The notes beneath the pieces are model-generated. The model was not told the origin of the DNA, made no database searches, and worked only from the letters and a program-made list of their open reading frames with translations. Shown here one piece after another: positions 20,344-30,320 of a DNA stretch of 64,000 nucleotides. The stretch lies in NCBI GenBank assembly GCA_011032825.1, contig JAADJZ010000003.1, positions 496,001 through 560,000 on the forward strand, in the 5' to 3' direction. This DNA is from Massariosphaeria phaeospora (taxonomy: Eukaryota > Ascomycota > Dothideomycetes > Pleosporales). Positions within the stretch are counted from its first letter, which is position 1. Each line of letters begins with the position of its first letter. The translations under genes were made by a program, and so were the position numbers.

Positions 20344-21028
20344 ATGCCGAAGGACGTCAAGCAGCGCTCTGGTAAGCTCACAGTCCGCTCTCTGCATTGC
20401 GATAGACCACTAACACGAACGCAGGCCTCATCCTCGGCCTCAATCATGGCCACAGTACGTATTCCGGGCGACGACCGCCCTCCCCCGCTGCGATAGACAC
20501 TAATCGCGCTGCACGAACAGAGGTCACGCCGAGGACCCCGGCTGCCCGCATCTCGCGCAGGAAGGGTCATCTGTCTAAGCGTACGGCTTTCGTGAGGGAA
20601 ATCACCCGTGAAGTTGCTGGGTACGTTCGCTCTCTCCAATGTGGCATGCGTGGGGTTTGAGATGCACGGCAGAGGGTTTTCACAATCTGCGCCTGTAATC
20701 TCAGGCCTCCGCATCGCCTGCCTGAATTGACTGAACAACGCTAACTTTGGTCCGTGTACAGCCTCGCACCGTAAATACTCCTCCCGGAATCGAGATTTCA
20801 CACACTCACTGTTGCACAGATACGAGAAGCGTGTCATCGAACTACTCCGAAACTCCAAGGACAAGCGTGCCCGTCGTCTGGCGAAGAAGAGGGTATGTGC
20901 ACACATACCTCCCCGCACCCATGGACAACCATACTGACACACTCCAGCTCGGCACTTTCGGCCGTGCGAAGAGGAAGGTTGAGGAGATGACCAACATCAT
21001 CGCTGAGTCTAGGCGCGCAGGTCACTAA
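20344..21028 (+). CDS. RPL36: Ribosomal protein eL36 (60S subunit), 106 aa, six exons
   Basis: Exons are 20344-20371, 20425-20454, 20521-20620, 20762-20770, 20820-20892 and 20948-21028 (106 aa). The product matches eL36 throughout: [50 protein letters not shown] and [14 protein letters not shown]. Exon 4 is only 9 nt (CCTCGCACC) and supplies Leu-Ala and parts of two codons. Without it, the universally kept GLAPYEKR stretch would be lost. The intron before it is the longest (141 nt) and ends GTGTACAG; the one after it is 49 nt. The remaining introns are 53, 66 and 55 nt. It is a structural component of the large cytosolic ribosomal subunit. Confidence 0.96.
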
Positions 21029-21917
21029 ACGAAAAGCAAATGATCAGGGGACGGGTGTACACGGGGATAACTTTCCACTTCTTCCTGGGTGTTCGGTCTC
21101 TTCTTGGGCAGGTCGGAATTCAAACGACTTCGAAAGCATGACATCAAACAACACGGATGGCACGACCTTCGGAGGGCAAACTGCGCCACTATGACGGTCA
21201 ATTGAGGTTCAGAATACCTGGCAGTATCAGTGTCAACTAGAATGAAATGTGAAGATCGGTTCACGCCCAATGAGACCTTTATCGAACTGAATGTGTGATG
21301 CAATTGATTGAGATGTGAACAGCTGTGAGGAATGCAAGTGCTTGTAGCATTTTGAAGCTCGTCCGCTTGTCTCATGTTTTATAAGCATCTAGGTACACAT
21401 CGAAGGCTGTGACTTCTTTCTCGAAGCCGTCCACATAAGTCTTATTGGTGAGATGGTAGACATTATGGCTACTGTAAAACTTGCAATATTTGTCAAGGGC
21501 TCCCAGGGGACAGCAGCCAGATAATTCGAGGGGCAGGCAAAAGTGGGCGGATAGCAGGAGTTTCATTACAGCTTTAGATTTACTCGCTTGCTGGCCGTTT
21601 GGATAGCATTGCAAGTTTACGCAGGACAAAACCGAGTCGGCTATCCTCGAATAGACGCCGGTAACTGCTCGAACGCTGCAAGGGTTCATCGCCTTATTCT
21701 GTATCTACCTGCACCACGCACAATCTCTATAGAACGCAAGCACGCGACCAAGCCTTCATAAGTCATCCATTGCAAGGGCGTCACCATTGGTATTTCTCGC
21801 CATGTCGACCTTCCTTTCAAACGCCTTGAAATGCCCACTGGTATCTGCTACCGTCCTTCCGTTCCTCCCCACGCACATACGACTCGACCAGATTGTTCAT
21901 ATGGTTGCGTCAGATTC
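21029..21917. other. Intergenic, about 890 bp
   Basis: This lies between the 3' ends of eL36 (plus) and PNO1 (minus). A 105-codon minus frame (21372-21689) contains several cysteines and an internal hydrophobic run (MKLLLSAHFCLPLELSGC), but has no recognisable domain and is not called as a gene. Confidence 0.4.
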
Positions 21918-22880
21918 TCAAAACCTCTCCTTCATGCGCGAGGCGACGGTCCGCAGGTTGCCGTAGACCTTGCCCGGGGGCGCGCCGAGAATCAGCGACA
22001 CGATGGCTTCGCGGGCGATGTGGATGTTCTTGAAGCCGCCGAGGATGTGGATTTTCTGGTCGGCGAGGACGACCCTGGAGGGTGTTAGTTAGCAGGGACG
22101 CAAGGAAGTAAGTCGTGTGTAGACTGGAGCCGGCCACATACCGCGTCCGACTCGCATTCTCGATGGCGAACTTGGTCTTCCCGTCTTTGCCAGCGATGCG
22201 GCCAATCGCACGCCCAAGATGCTCGCCGTTCAGCGTCTTGACGTCCTTGATCTCAAAGGTCTCGATGTACAGGTCGTCGAGGCGCAGCAGGGCGATGGCG
22301 TCGTCGACGTCGAAGCCCAGCGTGAAGGCTTTGACGAAGTCGGCGCCTTTTTGCAGGGCGCCGGTGTCGGTGGTGGCGGAGCTGGTGCGCAGTTCGACGG
22401 TGTTGGATTTTGTGTTCATGCGCACTTGGAGCTTGAGGTGGTCGACGAGGGGCGCTGCGAGGGGGGAGGTTAGCGGGGAGTGATTGAGTGTTTGTGCGCG
22501 CGGCGACCTGCGTGGGCTCTTTGCACGGGGTTCGCTGGAACTGGGCGGGAGGCTGGCTTACGGTATATTTTGCTCCACGACGATTTCAGGGGCGACATTC
22601 GGTGGGGGGGCACGGCGACTTTGCGCACCTCGCGGCGGAAGGCGATGGGGACGGATTTCGAAGGTGCGAAGCGTGGGCGGCCCGTCTCGTCGGTCATGAC
22701 GGCGTCTTGTGCGGCGTCTTCGGGGGCATTCTGAGGGGCGTCTTTGGGTGCGTCGCTGGGGAGCGCGGTCATGTCGAGGAGCTCGGTGTCGTCGTCTGCG
22801 GGGAGGGGGACGCTCTCGGCCATGGCGAGGTCGTCGGCGAGGGCTTCCGGCTGGCGCAGGAGCGCAGTGGGGGCGGGCAT
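21918..22880 (-). CDS. PNO1: Pre-rRNA processing factor PNO1/DIM2, 262 aa
   Basis: Minus-strand exons are 22880-22562, 22454-22142 and 22074-21918 (262 aa), with introns of 107 and 67 nt in register. The conserved body begins at [17 protein letters not shown]. It includes [26 protein letters not shown] (in two halves), the KH-type loop [11 protein letters not shown] and the end [13 protein letters not shown], all typical of PNO1. The protein sits on pre-40S particles, recruits Dim1 methyltransferase and masks the 3' end of 18S rRNA until Nob1 cleavage; it is nucleolar and cytoplasmic. The N-terminal 70 residues are acidic and Ala/Pro-rich. An in-frame ATG lies upstream at 22964 but the family usually starts MPAPTAL. 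The gene is divergent from MDM31. Confidence 0.95.
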
Positions 22881-23175
22881 GGCGGCTGTAATTGGTAAAA
22901 GTCCAGTCCCTTCTCTTGCTGCCCTGGCTAAATAACGTGGTGCGGGTGTTGTGGTGTATTTCACGGTGGTGGGCGGTTATCGATAAGCATCGTCAATTTT
23001 TCGACTTGAGAGAGGCTTGGCGTGGCTCGCTTTTTCGCATTCACGTCATCCAGCAGCTCCCCCGGCCGCGTGCTTCGTCGTTGCGGCTCCCTCTCGACCG
23101 CCGCTCCGTCCTCGGCCGTCTGCGCAAGCCAACCACCCCCTGCGGCCCTTCGATCATGTCGCTTCGTCACTTATA
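22881..23175. promoter_or_regulatory. Shared divergent promoter PNO1/MDM31
   Basis: This 295-bp gap separates two divergent start codons. No binding motif was recognised with confidence. The in-frame ATG at 23017 would shorten the gap to 136 bp. Confidence 0.5.
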
Positions 23176-25374
23176 ATGAGTCGGAATGTAGGCGCCACGG
23201 TGGGTGCGCTTTTGCGGTGCTCGCGAGTCGGCCAGCCGCTCCAGCACACCGCTCTGCTGCCGCGCTTCGAATTGAGCGTGTGGTCGGCGTCACTACGAGG
23301 TTCGCGGACACTGGGAAGGGGGGTTACTTCACGGTCACACGCGTGTAGTCATTTCTCGACTTCTTCGCCGCCTCTCGAACCAATACCCGCTTCGTCCTTA
23401 CGGTCGCACTCGCCACGGTCCGCGGGACCTCAAAAGAGCATCACGTTAGCTGCATCTTTCGCATGGAGGAGGAGCGCCCATACGAAAGCTTCGAAAGGAG
23501 CGAAGAAGAATGCCAACGCAAACCGGCGGAACAAGAGCTCGGTCACGGATGGCTCCCCCCGGAAAGCCGAACGACCGTCTGTTCCGCAAGCTGAACTATC
23601 TCCCCAACCCCAGGCACCCCCGAAGCCCGCGAAGGGCCCCAAGTCACCGCCCAAATCCGAGTCAAAGCGCCCCGCGGGCTCCGGCAAGCACCTGCTCGAT
23701 CGACTACCTCAATCCCTACCACACCTATACCGACCGAGCAAGGCCGAGCTGTTGGCGGCGGCGTCAGGCTTTTTCTCACGGATAAAAGTGCACTTCAAAT
23801 GGCTCACAATCAGGAGCACGCGGCCGTTCAACGCCGACGAGATCTACGCCCTGTTTTCCTGGATACTGGCGGCGCATGTGCTCTGGATCATCGTCGGAAC
23901 CACAACCTTCTTCTCCCTGGCGATACTCATGATTAACACTGTCTTTGCGCAGGAGACTCTGGCCAAGTGGATCGGCAACCATTTGACCAGTGCCTCTGGC
24001 ATCAAGGTGGTGTTCGAGTCTGCTGTTGTGCCGAAATGGAAGGACGGCGTCATCTCGTTCCGGAAGGTCTTCGTCTCGCGCAGGCCAGGCCAGGGTCGTT
24101 CAAAAGTTAGCAAGGGCTCTCAGATGACCGCGGCGGCGGCTGCTGCTGCTATTGCGCAGAAAGAGAAGGACATTGCCGACGGTGTTGTTCAAGAAGAGGA
24201 TACCAACTACACCCAGTTCGATATTTCAATTGACACTGTCAATGTCACGCTATCGTTTTCCAAGTGGTTCAACGGAAAAGGGCTTCTCAAGGATGTGGAG
24301 ATCAAAGGAATCCGCGGAGTGGTCGATAGAACATCAGTACACACGATTCCTAATGTAGATCCCCGGAGCTACAAGCACGAGCACAACCCTGGCGACTTTG
24401 AACTTGATTCGTTCAAGATGGAGGACTTGTTGGTGACGATTTACCAACCCAACAACTTCCGGCCTTTCGCTGTCAGCATCTTCTCTTGTGACCTTCCGAG
24501 ACTACGGAAGCAATGGCTTTCCTATGACTTCTTGTCGGCAAACATGATGTCGGGGTCTTTTGACAACTCTTTGTTCACGATCCACCCACGGCAGATCCAC
24601 AATCAAGTCGGCGCCCACCTAATGCACGGCGCGGACACGGAAGACGGCAGCGCGTGGAAGAAGCATAGCCGTATCAGGATCGACGGACTCAATATAGACC
24701 ACCTGAACCGGGGCTACGAGGGACCATTCTCGTGGATTCACGAAGGCAACGTGGATATTGTTGCCGACGTGATGATACCTGACGAAACTGACGGCAGCAT
24801 CGCGAAAGTCATGTCGGACATGTACGATCGGATGGAGGCCACGGTAACGTCAAACGGCCACAAGCATTTCTCGGATCACGCAGCGCACGCTCTGGAGGAA
24901 GACCATCACGAGGAGTCGATAGAAGGTCACCAGGAGCAAGACAAACGATTCATAATCATGGACGTGCGGGTGCATCTAAACGATGTACGGGCTGCGGTCC
25001 CCATCTTCACAAGGGACATTTCATACGTCAACAACGCGCTCGTCCGGCCGATTGTCGCGTATATCAACTCCAAGAAGACCTTCATCCCCGTCAACTGTCG
25101 GGTCGTCAAGCGGGTCACCGAGTTTGATGGAAGCTGGACGATCTATGACAGCGGGTTGATGGAGGATATATCGCGCGAGGTACGAATCAGCTGCATCACC
25201 ACTTACCGCGCAAGAGTATATTTACTGACTATGTACTAGATGTATGTCGCCTTCGCTCGCGACGTGCTCGACAACGACGGCACGCGCAAACGCCGCATCA
25301 AAAAGGTCGGCATCTGGACTCTGCAGCTCGCTGCTCAGGCGCTGTTCTTGGGACTGGCGGGCAATATCGCATGA
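23176..25374 (+). CDS. MDM31: Mitochondrial inner-membrane protein MDM31/MDM32 family, 712 aa
   Basis: The model joins 23176-25179 and 25240-25374. The 60-nt intron (GTACGA to ACTAG) falls inside the conserved DISREMYVAFARDV region. An Arg/Ser-rich N-terminus free of acidic residues for about 45 positions is a mitochondrial presequence. A Lys/Pro-rich linker follows. The conserved part begins at RPFNADEIYALFSWILAAH with a transmembrane segment (IIVGTTTFFSLAILMIN). It includes KWKDGVISFRKVFVSRRPG and SIDTVNVTLSFSKWFNGKGL. It ends in a second hydrophobic stretch (WTLQLAAQALFLGLAG). The yeast proteins maintain mitochondrial shape and nucleoids and influence cardiolipin. ATG 23176 was preferred for the presequence; 23017 is an in-frame alternative adding 53 residues. 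Confidence 0.93.
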
Positions 25375-26612
25375 CCGAATCACTGCAATAACCTGGGCGT
25401 AATGCTTTTCTGAATGTTTCTTTGTGCAGAATACCTGGGAGTGTTCTTGGAGTCTTGCGGCGTCTGGGGATCTGGCGTAGGTCATGTCATGACATGGCGT
25501 TTGGATGGATGGATAGCTGAATTGGACTGGATTGGGGTTCACTTTCAGTGGGTTTATGATAAGCACGGCATACATGTGATGCGGTGATGCATCTCCTCTT
25601 CGAATTGTACTATGAATGATAGATATGATGGGCGTCTTCGGCTGAGATGGGCGTCTGAGTAGCCGGATAGAATGCATAAGAGTGCTTACTTGGTCAGGGT
25701 ACATAATGTCACTTCGCCACTCTACGTAGCTACAGTAGGTCTGTTAACAGAGAGATTCTGATGAGTACTTCTAACTGGTAGTAAGCCTCGCTGCGAATTA
25801 AGAAGCGTTGTTGCTTTGTTTCTCCGCGGTAGCTACGATGCTTGCTGGGGCGCAGTGACAAAACTTAGCCTTGTACACAAGTTTAGGATGGTGGGTGGGG
25901 GTGGGCTAGTACTGTAGAAACCGAACCGAACTGCTGCAGAGGCTGCTGGACGATGGTTCTGCTTGCGCACACTCTCTCTTACACCCAGTAGTAGGAGTCA
26001 TCTTGTCGACCCATGGCTCTGAATAACTGAGGCTCCGCTACAAGCTGCTCGCGCACACTCTCTCTTACACGCAGTAGTGCCGTGATTGGCTAGTGCGCAT
26101 CACGTGAAAGTAGTGGTGCCTGGCGCAGGTGGCTGCCTGCGCTACTGCGGCGCTAGCGGCACTAAGGCCGAGCGTCATCGCGTCGACTTGCAGATAATCC
26201 GCAGCCCCTCGTCGCCCATCGCCAGCTCTTCTTCTACACCCCCACGCCGCCTTCACCACAACACCCAGACTCTTTGTTACCGCACCCAAGCGGCAGATTT
26301 GCACTTGCGCACTTGATTACTCGATCACTCTGCGAATCCTCCACCCGAATACAGCTTTGCTAGCACGTACGGTGTCGCCGCTCCTCCTCCTCCACCAGCT
26401 GGCGAAGAAAGCTCGTTACGACCGCCGCGTCACGATCACGACCCCGCACACCGTCACAATCTCGACTACGACCACACCCACCATCACGATCGCGATCGCG
26501 ACCGCGCACACTGCTTGCAACGCGCAGCTTGCCCGTCGCCGCCTTTACCTGAGTGAAAGCAACGTCGAGTGCGCTACATCGGTACCTGCCTACCACAACA
26601 AGAACCGTCGTC
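25375..26612. other. Intergenic, 1.24 kb, with a 34-bp direct repeat
   Basis: A 160-codon minus-strand frame at 25222-25704 overlaps the MDM31 end and is regarded as a shadow. The 34-bp segment at 25959-25992 recurs at 26045-26078 with two mismatches. The last 250 bp are GC-rich leader of the Spp2 gene. Confidence 0.5.
25959..26078. repeat. 34-bp direct repeat pair, 86 bp apart
   Basis: The copies are 25959-25992 and 26045-26078. The shared core is GCGCACACTCTCTCTTACAC followed by (C/G)CAGTAGT, with 32 of 34 bases identical. The spacing and position suggest a local duplication. Confidence 0.85.
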
Positions 26613-27464
26613 ATGGCCTCCAACAAGGTCGGCGGCTTCAAATTCTCTCTCACCAACGCAAAGAACAAGGCCGGTGAGAATGCGAAGACATCCGGAAAGC
26701 GCCCACGCCTGGCCCTCGACGACGATGAACCCGAGGAGCCCAGCAACAAGAGACAGGAGATTTCAGGCTGGGACTCAGCAGCAGGCGGCGCGCTGGACCG
26801 AAATGCCGTGAAAGTCATCGAGCCAAAATTGCGAGTCATCCCGTCGCTACCAAACCGGTCTCTTAATGCAGAGGTGAAGCAGGAGGATGGCAAGATGCTG
26901 CAAAACAAGGACATGGCTGGCAATGCTCCTGGTGGGGAGGTGAAGAAGAGGATGTATGGTCTTATGGTTCCGAAAAAGCGCATTGCGGACCCTGTTACCA
27001 CTCAGCCAGCTATTCCAACACCCAACGCATCCAGCAAAGACCAAAGTCTGGAACAACAAGCCCTGGACTCCATTCTGAAGGGCGAACCAGCCAAGCCCCA
27101 AAAAAGCATACCCCTCCCAGAGGATGACGACGACGTTGCCTTTCGACGCGAAATTCACGATGCTCCTGACGTTCCAACGTTACAGGCCTACGAGGCCACC
27201 CCCGTGGAAGGCTTCGGCGCCGCGCTACTCCGGGGAATGGGATGGAAAGATGGTGAAGAAATCGGCTCAAAAGGCAAAGCTGCAGCCGCGCCCAAGGAAA
27301 TCAAGAAGCGGCCAGCACTGTTGGGAATTGGCGCGAAACAGGGTGCTGGGCAGGAGCTTGGTGCCTGGGCTGCAAAACAGCCCTACAATCCCGTAGTCCT
27401 GCGGAACAAGGTCACTGGGGAGGTGAAGCTGGAGGATGCGGGGAAGAGGGCGAAGAGGCGCTAG
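26613..27464 (+). CDS. SPP2: Pre-mRNA splicing factor Spp2 (G-patch, GPKOW family), 283 aa
   Basis: This is a single exon of 283 aa. The N-terminus VGGFKFSLTNAKNKAG resembles the conserved start of Spp2/GPKOW proteins. A short nuclear-signal-like GKRPRLALDDDE follows. The G-patch lies at about residues 192-235: AYEATPVEGFGAALLRGMGW, then KDGEEIG. The following KKRPALLGIGAK block is also typical. In yeast, Spp2 binds the helicase Prp2 through its G-patch and activates it for the catalytic step of splicing. The C-terminus is basic (KRAKRR). The gene is unspliced. A long G-rich tract begins at the stop codon. Confidence 0.9.
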   Translation: MASNKVGGFKFSLTNAKNKAGENAKTSGKRPRLALDDDEPEEPSNKRQEISGWDSAAGGALDRNAVKVIEPKLRVIPSLPNRSLNAEVKQEDGKMLQNKDMAGNAPGGEVKKRMYGLMVPKKRIADPVTTQPAIPTPNASSKDQSLEQQALDSILKGEPAKPQKSIPLPEDDDDVAFRREIHDAPDVPTLQAYEATPVEGFGAALLRGMGWKDGEEIGSKGKAAAAPKEIKKRPALLGIGAKQGAGQELGAWAAKQPYNPVVLRNKVTGEVKLEDAGKRAKRR

Positions 27465-27490
27465 GGGGGCGTCGGGGGGGGTTGGGGGGG
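27464..27490 (+). other. G-rich tract at the Spp2 stop codon (possible G-quadruplex)
   Basis: Runs of 6, 8 and 7 guanines occur at 27464-27469, 27474-27481 and 27484-27490. The first G of the first run is the last base of the TAG stop codon. The runs lie on the transcribed sense strand. Confidence 0.6.
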
Positions 27491-28423
27491 TGTATGATTA
27501 GAAAGGTCAATACCAGCTGTAGCAATTCAGGATGGATAATGCAGAGTCCAAATGACGTGACATTACACACCGTATACCTCCAGGCTGAGTTTCGTACTAT
27601 GCATGTAATAGCTCCAGCTACACCCCTCGACAGCACGGCGTTTCCCCTATGCTTCCCGTGACAGCGGATATCGGATGCATATCTTGTTGTATTTGGCGAT
27701 GCTCTGGACTACATACCCTATTCTAGCCTTATATCCTTTACACACTATCGGTTAGTACATCACGGCATCGTACACACCACGGCACATATTGTCAATTTGA
27801 AAGGTTCGGAATAGCATTTTTGTGGCCAGCACTCGGTCGGGGTCTAACTAGCTAATGACATGAGAGAAGGGAAGGGGGATGGTAGGCAGAGCAAGCGATT
27901 AGGGGCGCAACTTTTTGGGGGATAAAAAGGTACTTTGTGTGTGTATAAGGGTGTTCGTGCGGCCTGCGGGGTTGGGTTGGGTTGTGTGACGGACGGACGT
28001 ATTATGTATGGTGTGTGTGCGTGAGTGAAGAAACAAAGTGAAAAGGAAAAAGAAACCCATCATGTGGGAACCGAAGCACGCCGGATTTGAACCGAGATGA
28101 ACCGAGCCGAACCTGAACCCCCCACTGTGTGCCCAGTCTAAACGTTGGTGTGTGTGTGTGCATGTGTGTGTGTGCCGCAAGCCGCGCTGGCGTAGACGAC
28201 GTCATGTGCAAGGTAAAGGCAGACGGAGGAATACTGGGAAAATGAGAATGGGCGAATCCGAGTCTGGATCCGCGGGAGCTGCAGCGCAGCGCGACGCAGC
28301 GTAACGCCTTCTACGTAGAGAGAGTGAGAGAGAAGATCGTGGCGGGTCGTAAGAGGCGCGTCGAGGCGAGCCGAGTCCGAAAGAAAATTGTGTGGGAGAA
28401 AGGAAGCAGGGCGAGCGATATTT
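27465..28423. other. Convergent intergenic region, about 960 bp
   Basis: This separates the Spp2 and Msn2-type gene 3' ends. A GT-rich microsatellite lies around 28148-28174. Nothing else was recognised. Confidence 0.5.
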
Positions 28424-30320
28424 TCACTCGTCGCGCTTGCGCTTGCGGCGCTTCTCCATGGCCATCTGCATGTCCTCGTAGCTAGCCTCGGACGAGCTGT
28501 CGCTGCTGGACGACACGGCCGCGGCGGCGTCGTACAGGATCTGGCCGAGCATGGCGGGGTCCTGCGAGTCGAAGCTGACGTTAGAGGGCGCGTGGCCGTG
28601 GCCGAAGCCGTGTTGCGAGGTCGCCATGTCGGAGCCGCCGTCGAGCACGCCCATGACGACGGCGTTGGTGCCGTGCGTGCGCTGGTGCTGGCTCAGGTTG
28701 TCGGAGCGGGAGAACTTCTTGCCGCAGTCGGTGCACTCGAAGGGCTTGTCGCCCGTGTGCAGCGACCGGTAGTGGCGCTTGAGGTGCTCCTGGCGGCGGA
28801 AGCGCCGGTTGCACAGGTTGCACACAAATGTCTTGGACGGGTCCTCGGTGAGCGATTGCTTGCGGCCGCGGCGGCTGGTGGGTGCGGACGAGGCCGTCGG
28901 GGGGCTGCCGCCGTCGGCTTCGGGGCTGGAGGCCATGGCGTTGTCGTGCTCGTTGTTGCTCGACGACGCGCGACCTGAATTTTGTTGGCTAGATTCGGCG
29001 GACTGGGTGGACTCGCCACCAGACATCTCTCGCTTACCGGACTCGGTGTCGCAGAGCTCGTGAAGCATGTCTTCGCGGCTGCACTCGTTGAGGAGGGAGT
29101 TGTCCACGTCGGCGACGGAGAAGCAGTCGCTGTCGCTGGGGGTGAGCGGCAGGCCGTGGATGGCAAACTCGTCCTCGAAGTCGGTGAAGCTCTCGTCGCT
29201 TACCAGTTCGTCGTCCGGGGCGAAGTGCAGCAGATCGGTGCGCTGGCGCTTGTTGCCGATGAAATGGGCGTTGTCGGTCGCGGGGAATTGAACGAGGCCG
29301 GTAAAGTCGTCCTCCGAGTCGAGCTCGAAAAGGGGCTCAAAGGTGGGCAGGCCGGAGAAATCGAAGGGGTGCGAGGGCTCGAGGCGGTCAGTCTTGGCAA
29401 ACTCTTCGCCCTGGAGCACCAGTTTGTGGTCGTCGTCGCTGGGGCACAGCGTGGGCAGGCAGGGCAGTTCTCCCGAGGAGCAGGCCACGGTGAGGTTGCG
29501 CGGGTCGCAAAAGTTGTTTTCCGTGTCGGTGAAGGAGGCGCGCGCGGAAGGCGACGGCGAGGGCGACAGCGAGGGGCACGAGGTTGCGGAAAGGAGGTAG
29601 GACCCCTGACTAGCCGACGGAGGGTGGATGTACACTAAGCGAACGTCAACACGCTGTTTCACTGCGCGATTTGTGGTTGTGTGATTGCGGGGCTGGGACG
29701 CCTGTCGTCTGGACGCCTGCGAGATGGGATGGGACGTCACGTGCACGAGGGGTTAGCCTACCTGGTGTCATCGGCGGCGACGCTGACCGCCAGTCCGCAC
29801 CCGCTGCCAGAATCTCAGAGAACACCTCGCCTTCACATCCCTGTTTCACGCCCTCGATGCCCTCGCCGGGGAAGAACGCATTCACTGGAGTGGGCAGCAC
29901 GTCGCATGTTGATGGCGGGCTGCTGATGTTGCTTCCGGACGATGACAGGGGCGGCGTTGCAGGCGCAAATCGCAGGTCAGAGAAGTCGGTGTCGATCGGG
30001 TGAAGGTACGGCGAGTCCTGCGGCTGAATCAGGATCGTGGGCTTCTGGTACATCGGCCGCGGTGAGGCAACTGGTGTCAGCATGTGGTTTGCGAAGGCTG
30101 TGTGCGGGTACGATGTTTGCGAGCTGGCGGATGAAGGTCGCTTTGTGAACATGTTTGAGCTGCTGTACGCATCCTGGGCCTGTGGGAATGTCTGGCCATG
30201 AGGATGAGGTGTGAAATGTCCGTGCTGGCGCGTCGTCTCGCCTGTGGGATCCGGATTGTAGTAGTAGAACGGCGATTGACCCATTGCCTGGGCTGGGTGG
30301 ATGGGATATGTTCCGTCCAT
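28424..30320 (-). CDS. C2H2 stress-response transcription factor, Msn2/Seb1/MsnA type, 589 aa
   Basis: Minus-strand exons are 30320-29762 and 29634-28424 (589 aa). The 127-nt intron (GTAGGC to CTTAG) joins MTP to VYIHPPS in register. Two tandem C2H2 fingers at about residues 457-510 read [30 protein letters not shown], then [18 protein letters not shown]. The contact helices RRQEHLKR and RSDNLSQ are those of Msn2/Msn4, which bind the stress element AGGGG/CCCCT. The N-terminal region is rich in Gln, Pro and Ser with [19 protein letters not shown] basic tail KRRKRKRDE may be a nuclear signal. Filamentous homologues (Seb1, MsnA) control osmotic and oxidative stress responses. No gene is seen for about 7.1 kb upstream. 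Confidence 0.93.

Noticed and set aside
20621..20761. Possible snoRNA in the longest eL36 intron
   Set aside because: No RUGAUGA C box paired with a CUGA D box was found near the intron ends. The microexon explains the arrangement better.
21372..21689. 105-codon minus frame with several cysteines
   Set aside because: The hydrophobic stretch is internal rather than N-terminal, no family is recognised, and it lies in the 3' flank between two convergent genes.
25222..25704. 160-codon minus-strand frame
   Set aside because: It overlaps the last exon of MDM31, which is well supported on the other strand, and has no recognisable features.
28693..29638. Long frames opposite or out of phase with the Msn2-type gene
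   Set aside because: They are shadows of a GC-rich coding exon whose zinc-finger frame is certain.
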